Shown piece after piece: positions 16,901 to 24,719 of a DNA stretch of 34,455 nucleotides. The position numbers were made by a program, and so were the translations under genes. This stretch comes from Bacteroidota bacterium (GTDB taxonomy: Bacteria; Bacteroidota; Ignavibacteria; Kryptoniales; JAKASW01): positions 1-34,455 of the forward strand of contig JAJYJD010000003.1 in NCBI GenBank assembly GCA_021789755.1. Direction: 5' to 3'. How positions within the stretch are numbered: the first letter of the stretch is position 1; each line of letters starts with the position of its first letter. Under the pieces are notes generated by a model. That model had not been told where the DNA came from and did no database searches. It worked only from the letters and a program-made list of their open reading frames with translations.

Positions 16901-17232
16901 ATGAGCGATAGTTTACTTACAAAGCCCATCTTATGTTCCGTAACTAAGGTGGGTCGGTATTCTACCATTAGTGAATACTCGCTGTTGGTCGGCCCGCTGA
17001 TCGCTTCACAGTGAAAGTACGGATCAAAACCTGTGTCTTGAAATGGAGGATAAGATTCCCAGCCGCTTACATTTCCTTCCTTGAAATCTACTTTGTAGAT
17101 TACCTTTTTAGTTATCATCGAATAGTCTCTCTGGTTAAGCTTGCTCATAGGCCCTTGAGCCGCTACCGGGCTATAAACCGGCTGAAAAAGGAAAAGCAAG
17201 AATAATGTAGCAAGCCTCATTTTATTACGCAT
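13969..17232 (-). CDS. Heparinase II/III-family polysaccharide lyase with N-terminal beta domain
   Basis: A large exported protein (about 1087 aa) expected to cleave uronic-acid glycans by beta-elimination. ATG 17232 is chosen because GGAG lies nine bases upstream and it gives a signal peptide (LATLFLLFLFQPVYSPVAA). About residues 35-220 form a beta-rich, CBM-like domain ending TYRLFLSDFHLTAREA. An alpha-toroid follows (HPRLFFRQREIDN, TNWIGNTVGGAICCALA, GEGISYQAFAFG), resembling the DUF4962/alginate-lyase fold with a candidate catalytic Tyr in ISYQ. The heparinase II/III beta-sandwich follows with NHEHYDQGSFQLNAFGRTL, matching the family HxHxDxGxF metal/catalytic segment, and GHNTVLVDEDAG. 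The usual Asn-His pair of PL15/17-type lyases is replaced by NWIGN. No T9SS tail is seen. It is the last gene of the operon; the substrate is unknown. Confidence 0.85.
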   Translation of the reverse strand: MRNKMRLATLFLLFLFQPVYSPVAAQGPMSKLNQRDYSMITKKVIYKVDFKEGNVSGWESYPPFQDTGFDPYFHCEAISGPTNSEYSLMVEYRPTLVTEHKMGFVSKLSLIADATTRASFYYKANGYGDFKGMTLILYGSDGKQYSYHTSISDDREWHKITVGLSDFNFLRVGMMPGTGIDGFSITTDIPKTNPDVTYRLFLSDFHLTAREAVQFEIREPASYYLKNLQLIVPLHHYTPGEHVDLSAKLPSGVKLSKVNVSIISPDGKTIQKDAALFFNSTDNSWTKKNVYTFSRHDTPGQWAVKIDGENRTGKRVETEFNLWLAEENLQHPRLFFRQREIDNCKEKIGTQHWQNWWDSLVQEAAKSRETSIVRSIKFGSESSSLREVPPRELGLDSLSNVNFAVLDSVYLIPTLSHYFSIMESAEKILRDNALVYALTGDTSAGEYAKEALVRIAKWKTWNHPWFRARHRETYYPMGELGMRAAFCYDMVYPLMNPRERDEVSEGLLKDCIIPAYEEYVLHDRTPSATTNWIGNTVGGAICCALAIYGDDPKLGDLEPYLSGLLKKFQMYLDNTLDTTGAWGEGISYQAFAFGNDLPTISAIRHVLGIDLASKGLLNSYKYFLYNYSDPRILDNGDSHPELSTLSSFSWLSTHSNDPSFQWLYMKSPRNNVLDFMFGSDSGVETPPTSLPKSKEFPELGAVVFRSGWSPDDVVMNFRCGPWYNHEHYDQGSFQLNAFGRTLVPEAGDVNYYADPWYQGYYIEPAGHNTVLVDEDAGSQESGDYPHFIKSANRMARITDFISTDDYSSVTGELADLYYGKLAEFQRNIIFLNRKYFVIFDKLKSSGAPHQYDLLFHFSNRKEVSLKQSNVFTFKTDKASLFARVVYPENPNLTICGAPTRFGPPLREPGYVQVSNSKKGRKENFLTVLYPVKGEGDVNVMSKNIKKINGSGCVGVSVRMDNGVDALLFKTGSANMAAEKVVTDGKIAEVSLQNQRLSHLAASEATYFGYKGNELITADAPVTFNVRRVATREKWTINSNVECRASILLESEPTSITLNGRLQQGVKEVGKSIQVVLSKGSNSLEIQF

Positions 17233-17304
17233 CGCTCTGTTCTCCGGAAGAATAGCCGAGATCTGCGGCTCACCACGGTGGTGAGTCGCAGTCTTCGGCA
17301 AAGG

Positions 17305-19146
17305 TCACTTAAGCAACATCATTTTTTTCGTCAGGACATTTGCTCCCTGCCGGAGTGTATAGAAATAGACTCCGCTAGCGTAGCTGTTCATGTTGACGTT
17401 GAACGTGTAGGTGCCGGCGGGCCTGTAACCGGAGTCGACAACTTTGACAAGTTGACCAAGAACATTGTAAACTTTCAGGCTCATGACACCTGCCCGGTTT
17501 ACACTGACTCTAATGTCGGTTGACGGATTGAAAGGATTCGGATAGTTCTGGCTTAGTTCGAACTTTGTCGGGACCTGGGATGCAGCTGATCTGACCGCGT
17601 TGACACCACCACCTTCCCATTCCTTCATTTGGCTCGGGAACCAATTAAGGTCTCCCAACGCATAGCTGTTCGTGCCAGCTGATTGGAGTGTCGCGTCCGA
17701 ATACGCTAGGTTCTCGGGTAATGGCTGAGTAGGCGGATACACAGATCCTGTCGGATCGTACCACCACAAGTATTTTCCCAGACCCTTAGTTTTGCTCAGG
17801 TATACATAGTGGTCCAGACTATCTACTTGACCCATTATGGACGAGGAGAAACCGGGATCGACGCTGATATTTCCTGTATCTTCGAAGTACGGATACCTCT
17901 TGGTGGTCGGGAAAGTGTTCACTATGCTGGTGGTATCAGAAATGATAGTTGTGTCCGTACTTACTGTAGTGTCGGCGGCAAGAGTGGTATCGGGCACAAA
18001 AGAAGTATCGGCCGCATAGAAAGTCGTGGTGTCCACGACTGTATCTGCTGACGAAGTAGTGGTGCCATTTATTATTATAGTGTCCTGCGTGATATGATGC
18101 GTCGAAATCGACATGAAGGTAGTATCATTGAACATTACCTGGGTGAAGGGGGTCATCCAGCCGGGAGGAGTTATTGAGTCGGCGACTGAGGTTGATGTGT
18201 CATTTATAGAATTCCAAAAGGCTTGCATCGCCTGTGGCCAGTAATAATCGTTGTTATCTAGCGTGATGTGTCTTTCTGCCTCCGTTATGCCGTATGTCGT
18301 TCCGATCGCGCCGAGACTACCCAGACCTATCACTGGAATGCTTCCCGAAGCATCGGTTCCATAAAAGATGTTGTTGGTAATCGTTGCCTGTGTGAGGTAC
18401 GTAATATACATGAGGTGTGCGCCGCTCAGGAAGATAGTATTGTGGTCGAAATCCAGAAAATTATTGTAGTAGACGTTTGCAAGTGCGTAGCCCTCATTAC
18501 AGAATATTGTGTTGTTTACGATATAAACGGTGTCCGTAGGAATCTTGCCTGGGGCAAACAAAACATCCCCGTAGTAGAACGAGGTGTAATCTTGTTGATT
18601 CCTGAACACGTTGTTGGTCAGCCAGTAGCTATTCCAATTTCCGTTCGACCAAAAAGCCGCTTCGGTCCAGCCATCAAATACGCAGCTGTCCGCCGTTATA
18701 TCCAAGCTGTCTCCCGTAACGAAGATTGCTTTACCCGGTCTGACTGGGGCCTGGTCCGGCGCAACGCCGAACAAGTACAGTTGTCTAAGGGTGAGACTTC
18801 CGCTTTCAAGGTTAATGAAAGTATTCGGACGGGAGTTATCTAAGAGGATGGCTGGCTCTATGACGGGCAGTGCTCCCTTGCCGGGGCCGGCCACTATAGT
18901 TAGCGGGAAGTTCACGTTCATCGTACCGGTGAAGAAATAGATCGAGTCTTTTGACAGTTCATACACTCGATTGGGATTCACTCTTGCACCGGTGGCCGTG
19001 GTATCACCCATAATGAATGTGTTGATGCTGCCCGGCGGCATGGCCGGAACCATGACAGTATCCGCTGCCTGGGAAAATGCGCTCGCCGGCCTTTCAACCA
19101 GGATCGCAATCGGCACGATCAGCAAGGTTATGAGTAATCGTTTCAT
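17305..19146 (-). CDS. T9SS-exported beta-helix-like surface protein
   Basis: A secreted protein of about 613 aa. ATG 19146, with AGGAAG upstream, gives the signal peptide LLITLLIVPIAILVERPASA; the ORF track start at 19185 is too early. The N-terminal half has repeating short strands with Asn-rich turns (DSLDITADSCVFDGW, YWLTNNVFRN, VYIVNNTIFCNE, LDFDHNTIFLSG, ATITNNIFYGT). These are typical of a right-handed parallel beta-helix as in pectate-lyase-like proteins. A low-complexity Asp/Thr-rich stretch (ADTTVSTDTTIISDTTS) follows. The C-terminus is a canonical type A sorting domain: FELSQNYPNPFNPSTDIRVS ... GVYFYTLRQGANVLTKKMM. It is therefore exported by the type IX system and likely anchored on or released from the surface. 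Catalytic residues cannot be assigned. A glycan-binding or lyase role is inferred from its place in the operon. Confidence 0.82.
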   Translation of the reverse strand: MKRLLITLLIVPIAILVERPASAFSQAADTVMVPAMPPGSINTFIMGDTTATGARVNPNRVYELSKDSIYFFTGTMNVNFPLTIVAGPGKGALPVIEPAILLDNSRPNTFINLESGSLTLRQLYLFGVAPDQAPVRPGKAIFVTGDSLDITADSCVFDGWTEAAFWSNGNWNSYWLTNNVFRNQQDYTSFYYGDVLFAPGKIPTDTVYIVNNTIFCNEGYALANVYYNNFLDFDHNTIFLSGAHLMYITYLTQATITNNIFYGTDASGSIPVIGLGSLGAIGTTYGITEAERHITLDNNDYYWPQAMQAFWNSINDTSTSVADSITPPGWMTPFTQVMFNDTTFMSISTHHITQDTIIINGTTTSSADTVVDTTTFYAADTSFVPDTTLAADTTVSTDTTIISDTTSIVNTFPTTKRYPYFEDTGNISVDPGFSSSIMGQVDSLDHYVYLSKTKGLGKYLWWYDPTGSVYPPTQPLPENLAYSDATLQSAGTNSYALGDLNWFPSQMKEWEGGGVNAVRSAASQVPTKFELSQNYPNPFNPSTDIRVSVNRAGVMSLKVYNVLGQLVKVVDSGYRPAGTYTFNVNMNSYASGVYFYTLRQGANVLTKKMMLLK

Positions 19147-19301
19147 GATGGTTCTCTTCCTTTCTGTTGTGGTTAAGAAACTCAAAGGTCACCCGCAAGA
19201 AAGCTTCTGACACAATGCTCACAGTTTAAAGGCGATGTTGCTCACTTATTCAAGCTTACCCCCGTTATCAGTTCGCGCTCGGGAATTTCAAAGCAAGTCG
19301 T

Positions 19302-20381
19302 TTATTTGCCGTGACTCAAAATGTGTCGGCTGCAAAACTTCTTCACCAATTCATAACGTCTCGTATCACGATATGGTGTACGGAACACAAGAACGGCGCC
19401 CGCTTGTCTGTAGGCTATTTTCATTGCTTCTTTCAAATAAGATGGAGTTGCCTCTCTGGACCATGACGAATGAGGAGTGAAATAGATGCAGGGTATGAGG
19501 ACTGCCTCCGGGAAAATCTTGGCGAATTCATTGATATTCCCGGGAAGGCTTGCAGAAGACATGCCATATTCTGGAGACAGACTGGCTTTGTGCTGGTATC
19601 CCCATTCCACAGCGTTAACGTATGGCATGTAAGGGCGAATCTCTTCCATGTTTTTCAGCTGGTTCTCATAAATGGTAACCCCCAGTAAGAGATTCCGGTT
19701 TTCCCTTTCTAGAATTGCGTAAATCTTTTTGACGTAGTCGGGAGTGAAATAATTCGTGTTGTAGAGAAAATCGTCGATCATCAACAGCGTGAGATTGTGA
19801 TGGGTCCTGGAAACCCGTCCGATTGCTTTCGCCCACTTTTGATAATTGAGCCTGTACGGCGGATACCGCATTCTCGAGCCATGCTCCAATCCTGGTTCTT
19901 CACTTGGCGGCACCAATACGACCCATACTTCCAAATGAATCTTCGATGCAAGGTGGCAGAATTCAGGGAGGGCATCGAGTTCCGCCGCCGAATGGCTGTC
20001 TATCAGGTAGCTGTAACAGTTGACTCCGAGATCTTTGAGCCTGTCGATCATCTCTTTGATTCTCGGTTTTCCCTGTACGTCGTACTTCATTCCTGCATAT
20101 GCTGCAACCCTTCGATGTCCGGACGGAAACAGTCTTCTCATACGCATGAGCGCGGCAACGTGCTCTTCGTTTTGTTTCGTTATTGTCTGTGAGCTGCGGT
20201 CGGGCGTTTGAAGCTTATCTATTGTCCCCCCGTTCGCATATCTCTCGATATTGACATGAATCGATTTCAGGTTTGCCGCTGAAGCTTTGATGGGACCACG
20301 GGCAAATGCGGTCATGGCATTCGAACTCGTCAGTAGACCGGTGATCATGAAGAGATATAGCAAGTAACTAATTGATTCCAT
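19302..20381 (-). CDS. Secreted TIM-barrel-like protein, putative glycoside hydrolase (short form A)
   Basis: A 359-aa protein with a hydrophobic N-terminus (YLLYLFMITGLLTSSNAMTAFA) suggesting export. No named family was recognised. The pattern of strands ending in acidic residues suggests a (beta/alpha)8 barrel: RVAAYAGMKYD, LGVNCYSYLIDSH, LEVWVVLVPP, LTLLMIDDFLYN, LLLGVTIYENQL, VNAVEWGYQHK, VLIPCIYFTPHS, AGAVLVFRTPY. The IDDF and YENQ elements on successive strands could hold acid/base residues. The same order of motifs occurs in the lipoprotein at 23381-24652 (IIIDDFFEN, VVVYEDQL, GVYFKN, GGALLFSAPW), so the two are probably distant paralogs. An AGGAA ribosome binding site precedes the ATG. 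It lies 60 bp after the TonB receptor. Function as a glycan hydrolase is inferred. Confidence 0.7.
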   Translation of the reverse strand: MESISYLLYLFMITGLLTSSNAMTAFARGPIKASAANLKSIHVNIERYANGGTIDKLQTPDRSSQTITKQNEEHVAALMRMRRLFPSGHRRVAAYAGMKYDVQGKPRIKEMIDRLKDLGVNCYSYLIDSHSAAELDALPEFCHLASKIHLEVWVVLVPPSEEPGLEHGSRMRYPPYRLNYQKWAKAIGRVSRTHHNLTLLMIDDFLYNTNYFTPDYVKKIYAILERENRNLLLGVTIYENQLKNMEEIRPYMPYVNAVEWGYQHKASLSPEYGMSSASLPGNINEFAKIFPEAVLIPCIYFTPHSSWSREATPSYLKEAMKIAYRQAGAVLVFRTPYRDTRRYELVKKFCSRHILSHGK

Positions 20382-20441
20382 GTGAGTTGGGTTCCTAAGT
20401 AAAGTGACGCCTGAGGATAGACGCAGCTGTCAATAGAGCTG

Positions 20442-23342
20442 TCAGAAGCTCGTCTCGAGTCCAATGTCGGCGGTCATGCCGTATGAATTCTCCGATTGCG
20501 GAAAACTGGATCCGCCGTTTAGATAGAGATCCTTTGCGCCGTTAATGTTGTTCATATCGAAGAAGAGCCGGAGATGATACCAGGGAAGCCCCTGTTTGGC
20601 GGCGAGGTCCCACCTGAGATAGTTTGCCCCGTACTCTCTTAACTCAGACCAGAATTCAGCTCCCTGAAAGACGTTCGACTGGAACAGCATTGAAACGCGA
20701 ATCGAGAATTCCTTGTAATCATACCCGATGGCCAGGTTGGCAATGTCATCAGGCTGGTAAATCAAACGATCTGTATAGAAGGTATCGTTTACGACCTGCT
20801 GGTATTTCGGCAGGTAAATGGTAGTCACTGTCGTGAGGGGATATTTGGCGCGCGAAAAGATATGAGTAAAATTCGCACTTAAGACTAAACCCGACAATGG
20901 ACCTGGGAGATACCAGAAGTGAGTTTCCCAATCAATTTCAGTCCCATACAGATTGACAACGTTCGGGTTGTTAATTGATGTTGATAATGGTTCCCCTTTT
21001 GTGTTGCTCGGTATCCCCGGATAATCTGCCGGATTCACTACGTAAGTGTTCACCGGAAATATCAGGTTGCGAATATGCTTGAGGAAACCGTCGACCGTCA
21101 GTAAACCGACTGTGTTGTTATAAATCGAAAGAATGGCGTCGTAGTTGGTCGAATGTGCTGGTTTAAGAGCGTAATTGTGCCAGACCACGCTCTGGTACCC
21201 GATGTTGATCCTTGGTGTGATAGCATCAAAGGACGGGTATGTAAGAGTATTCGTGTAAGCCAGGTGAATCTGCATCCATGAAAGTGGCTTGACAATCAAG
21301 TGTGCCATCGGAAGCCAAAAACCGTGCGTCTCTTCAATGGTGGTATCATGGTACTCATAAGAAAGTGGTGTCTGAGTTCCCCTTGGAGCTGTATACGAAG
21401 TTGAGAGCTGCTGGAACCTTACCCCTGGCAGGATAGTCAAGTCCTGACCGATGCTCAGCGTATACATGATGTAGGCAGCACTCTCTCGCTCAAAGCCATT
21501 ATAGTTGTTGGTGGCCGATAAGAAATCATTAGTCGCCACATCGGTCTCATAGTCGTATGATTGCGGAGGTGGTGACTGATTAATGACATTCATTACCTGG
21601 TGCATCAGGCCGATGTTCAAGGGCACCCCCATGCCATATTGACCATTCAGAAAGTTCCCATAGCTAAAGTTTGGATCCTCAAAGAGGGTAATCGGTAAGT
21701 ATATACTCCCTGAAGGAACGGAACTCTGCATCCACGGAAAGGCATTCAGGATTGCTTGAATGGTTGTATCGATTCCGTTTATTTGGAAGCGGTTAGCCTG
21801 ACTCAAGTAATTATAAGATTTTGTAGTGTATCTGTATGCCCCGCCGAATTTCAGAATGCTGGTAATATCTCTCGAAAAATTGATGTTTGACAGGAAATCG
21901 ACTTGTGCCGAAAGCTGACGGTTTCTGGACAAGCTGCTCGACTGCAGGGCGGATTGAAAATCGGTTTGTGATAGATCGTTCTTCGCAAGTGTCGGAATAA
22001 CCTGTGGACTCAAACGTTGATAGTTGGCATTGTTCAGGCCGACATCGGTTTGTTCAAAGCTGAAAGTCAAAAGGTTCGGTACTGAGGTCTGAGAATAGGA
22101 GTGAGCAAACTTTGCATCTACAGCGAACAGCGGGAATATTTCTTTGATGTCAAGGAGATTTGTGATGATGTCAAGAATACTGTTCTCGTCCGTCGCACTG
22201 TAGCTGTGAGTATTATTCACCAGATCGTAGTTCTCGTTTCTTATTTGTTCGTTTGTGTTGCCGGAACTCAGGAAGTTCATGAGCTCCACCTTAAGTGTGG
22301 GACGCTTGTAATCCATGACCACCTCAGCGCCGTAACGTTGCCTGTATCTAGGTATATCGGTCAGGCTTAAGTCCTGCATGTAGACCGGGTTTGGTTTCCC
22401 TAGTTGGGGTGCGTTCAAGTTGTAGGTTGCACCGAGTTCATTTGCGGTTAGATTGCGTCCCTCAATATTTGCCTCAGCAAATACTCCGAACCGATTGTTG
22501 AAGAAGCGGGACTCCGCGGTGCCTACCACCTTGTAGTTGGAATGCGTGCCGATCAAGGCATTGTACCCGCCCTGCGCCAGCAAGGAGGTCAGGATGCCTT
22601 TTTTTGATTCCCGAGCTTCCCTGAGTTCGAGATTGACAATTCCACCAACGGCTGCCGCGTCCATGTCTGGCGTAATCGCTTTGATCACCTCTATCCCCCC
22701 GAGCATGTTCGAGGAAATATCGCTCAAGTCGACTGCGCGACTCGATGAAACGTTTGGCGGAACCTCAATTCCATCGATCGTAATCTCGTTGTACTGCGGT
22801 GCCAGTCCTCGAATAACAACTTGCGCCCCTTCTCCGCCTTCCCTCACGAGAGAAATCCCTGGGAGCCGGCCAATCGATTCTGCCGCATTTGCATCGGGAA
22901 GTTCACGTATTCTTGCCGCTGAGACGACGTTCATTATCTGCTCGGATGAAAGCTGCTGGTTTATAGCAGAATTCTGACCGGCAGCCTGCGCTGTCACGAC
23001 CACTTCTTTCCCCTTCACTCCGACGGCATGCAACCCGAAGTCTCGCCTTGTTGTGTTATTTGAAGAGACTTCGATACTAAACTCCTGATTGCCATAACCC
23101 ACATAGGAGGCGCGCAATTTGTACATGCCAGCAGGCACATCGTTCACCACGAAGTGGCCATCATCGTTTGACACCGCACCCATGCTCGTTCCGACGAGAA
23201 GGACATTTGCACCTATGAGAGGTCTGCGTGTTTGAGCGTCCCTGACGTACCCTTCAACTATGCCGCTTGATGCAAAAGCCAAAGATGGAACTGAACTCAC
23301 CGCTAACACCGCCAGGATCAGGGGAAGAATTTTTCTATGCAT
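20442..23342 (-). CDS. TonB-dependent outer membrane receptor with regulatory-like N-domain
   Basis: A 966-aa outer-membrane receptor that would import a ligand, here probably oligosaccharide, with energy from TonB/ExbBD. After the signal peptide (ILPLILAVLAVSSVPSLAFA) comes a carboxypeptidase-regulatory-like beta-sandwich (GIVEGYVRDAQTRRPLIGAN ... YKLRASYVGY). A plug domain follows (INQQLSSEQIMNVVSAARIR, ESIGRLPGISLVREGGEGAQ, VVIRGLAPQYNEITIDGIEV). The remainder is a long barrel ending in an aromatic residue (GLETSF). The plug wording (IRELPDANAAESIGRLPGI) resembles the TonB-Xanth-Caul type rather than SusC, and no SusD-like gene is next to it. A GAGGG ribosome binding site precedes the ATG. 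It follows the lipoprotein gene by 38 bp within the operon. Confidence 0.93.
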   Translation of the reverse strand: MHRKILPLILAVLAVSSVPSLAFASSGIVEGYVRDAQTRRPLIGANVLLVGTSMGAVSNDDGHFVVNDVPAGMYKLRASYVGYGNQEFSIEVSSNNTTRRDFGLHAVGVKGKEVVVTAQAAGQNSAINQQLSSEQIMNVVSAARIRELPDANAAESIGRLPGISLVREGGEGAQVVIRGLAPQYNEITIDGIEVPPNVSSSRAVDLSDISSNMLGGIEVIKAITPDMDAAAVGGIVNLELREARESKKGILTSLLAQGGYNALIGTHSNYKVVGTAESRFFNNRFGVFAEANIEGRNLTANELGATYNLNAPQLGKPNPVYMQDLSLTDIPRYRQRYGAEVVMDYKRPTLKVELMNFLSSGNTNEQIRNENYDLVNNTHSYSATDENSILDIITNLLDIKEIFPLFAVDAKFAHSYSQTSVPNLLTFSFEQTDVGLNNANYQRLSPQVIPTLAKNDLSQTDFQSALQSSSLSRNRQLSAQVDFLSNINFSRDITSILKFGGAYRYTTKSYNYLSQANRFQINGIDTTIQAILNAFPWMQSSVPSGSIYLPITLFEDPNFSYGNFLNGQYGMGVPLNIGLMHQVMNVINQSPPPQSYDYETDVATNDFLSATNNYNGFERESAAYIMYTLSIGQDLTILPGVRFQQLSTSYTAPRGTQTPLSYEYHDTTIEETHGFWLPMAHLIVKPLSWMQIHLAYTNTLTYPSFDAITPRINIGYQSVVWHNYALKPAHSTNYDAILSIYNNTVGLLTVDGFLKHIRNLIFPVNTYVVNPADYPGIPSNTKGEPLSTSINNPNVVNLYGTEIDWETHFWYLPGPLSGLVLSANFTHIFSRAKYPLTTVTTIYLPKYQQVVNDTFYTDRLIYQPDDIANLAIGYDYKEFSIRVSMLFQSNVFQGAEFWSELREYGANYLRWDLAAKQGLPWYHLRLFFDMNNINGAKDLYLNGGSSFPQSENSYGMTADIGLETSF

Positions 23343-23380
23343 TATGCCCTCTTGAAATAGATAATGATTATCCGATCACG

Positions 23381-24652
23381 CTATGGCTTTAATTGTATGT
23401 TAGGCAATACGATTTGCATTCCTGGCTGCAATTCGATGTCAAATGTCTCCGGCTGGTATGGCGCCTTAGCAACCTCAACTTCATAAGACGAGCCATTACT
23501 TTCCCCCGCCCAGCCGCCGAAGCTGTATTCACCTTCGTTCGAAGTGAACTTTCTAGAAACGAGCTGTGTGTTCTTTGCTGTCAGTCTTTGTACGGAAACA
23601 AGCGCATTGGCGACCGGGTTGCCGGTACGAGCGTCGATTACCGTTCCCGTTGCCTCACCAAGATTCGGATAGTAGAGGCTGTCCAGAAATGGAGGAATTG
23701 CGAGTGAGTCCCAGCGCTGCTGAGTTATGTACTGTTGGGTCAGCCATGGCGCCGAGAAGAGAAGCGCTCCACCAATCTCTCCCTGATCATACTTGCTTAT
23801 GGAGTTCTGAATCATATACTTGATGCTGACCGGCGTCATCTGTTCGAGAGAGTTCTTGAAATACACTCCCACAATTATCCCCTTGCCTGGATAATTTTGC
23901 TTCACAGTACTTATGTACTGATCAAGATTAGTGTAGTTCTCGTTCTGATGGTGCATCCATAAATTGACTCCGTCGATCAAGTTAACGACCGACTGGCTGG
24001 AAATGCCGAGTTGATCCTCATACACGACCACATAGAGTCTCAGATTCGGAGTAGTGGCCTGAGATGTATCCTCGACATTCCCGTTTCCATCAAGGGTTTT
24101 TCCCTCGAGAGCCTCCCTGATCTCCTGCAACTGAGAAACAGTTATTTTGCCCCCTTGAAAATTCTCGAAGAAATCATCGATAATAATACCGGAAATCTGC
24201 GGATACTCCTTCGACAACTCCGAGAACCTATGAGCAGCCTGGATCATTCCGGGCGATTGCGCAAAAGGCTGAAGAAGAATAGTATCCCCGGGCTGGTTGA
24301 CGACCCCACCTTCCGTGGGCGGCCGCAATACTCCGTAGACTTTGTTTGTGTTCCAAATCGTGCAGTTGTCAACCAGATTTGTCTGAAATGTGTATCCATA
24401 GTATTGAGCTTGAGATATAACACCATTTAATCCGAAGTTGAATGCGGTTTGAATCAATTCTCCTGAAGGCCAGCCCCAGCCGCCGTAGATCGTGCCTGTC
24501 GAATTATGGTACAAACCGATGAACCCTGGAATTTTTTCCGTAACCGGAGTCGAACTTGTCGGACCGACTATCCCGTTTGAATAAGGCGATTTTGAACAGC
24601 CCTCGAGCATTACAAAAGAAAAAAAGGAAAGAACGGCTACCGATTTCAACAT
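23381..24652 (-). CDS. Lipoprotein with TIM-barrel-like domain and C-terminal beta domain (short form B)
   Basis: About 423 aa from ATG 24652, which gives a compact lipoprotein signal (MLKSVAVLSFFSFVMLEGC) with the lipidated Cys 19 residues in. An alternative ATG at 24712, with GGGAG upstream, would give a 39-residue leader; the track start at 24748 is less likely. The barrel part parallels the 359-aa protein: GFIGLYHNSTG, FGLNGVISQAQYYG, ISGIIIDDFFENF, LYVVVYEDQL, VNLWMHHQN, IIVGVYFKNSLEQMTP, GGALLFSAPW. The C-terminal about 90 residues (GTVIDARTGNPVANALVSVQ ... FTSNEGEYSFGGW) form a carboxypeptidase-regulatory-like/prealbumin beta-sandwich like the one at the front of the adjacent TonB receptor. 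It may act as a surface glycan-binding or cleaving partner of the receptor, in place of SusD. This is inferred. Confidence 0.72.
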   Translation of the reverse strand: MLKSVAVLSFFSFVMLEGCSKSPYSNGIVGPTSSTPVTEKIPGFIGLYHNSTGTIYGGWGWPSGELIQTAFNFGLNGVISQAQYYGYTFQTNLVDNCTIWNTNKVYGVLRPPTEGGVVNQPGDTILLQPFAQSPGMIQAAHRFSELSKEYPQISGIIIDDFFENFQGGKITVSQLQEIREALEGKTLDGNGNVEDTSQATTPNLRLYVVVYEDQLGISSQSVVNLIDGVNLWMHHQNENYTNLDQYISTVKQNYPGKGIIVGVYFKNSLEQMTPVSIKYMIQNSISKYDQGEIGGALLFSAPWLTQQYITQQRWDSLAIPPFLDSLYYPNLGEATGTVIDARTGNPVANALVSVQRLTAKNTQLVSRKFTSNEGEYSFGGWAGESNGSSYEVEVAKAPYQPETFDIELQPGMQIVLPNIQLKP

Positions 24653-24719
24653 TTTGGACACCACCGGATTGTCATCACAAAATGAAAAGGTTCTCCAAAG
24701 TCGCGCTATCATAGTGGCT

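Noticed and set aside
18000-18060. CRISPR-like or minisatellite array in the T9SS protein gene
   Set aside because: The repetition is a short degenerate Asp-Thr-Thr protein pattern with varied codons, not regular DNA repeats with spacers.
19147-19301. Internal promoter (TTGAAT-17-TTTAAA) before the T9SS protein gene
   Set aside because: Both boxes match consensus at only about four positions; too weak to list as a feature.
20442-23342. Calling the receptor SusC with a missing SusD
   Set aside because: The plug motifs fit a different TonB receptor class, so absence of SusD may be normal for it; noted but not called a broken SusCD pair.
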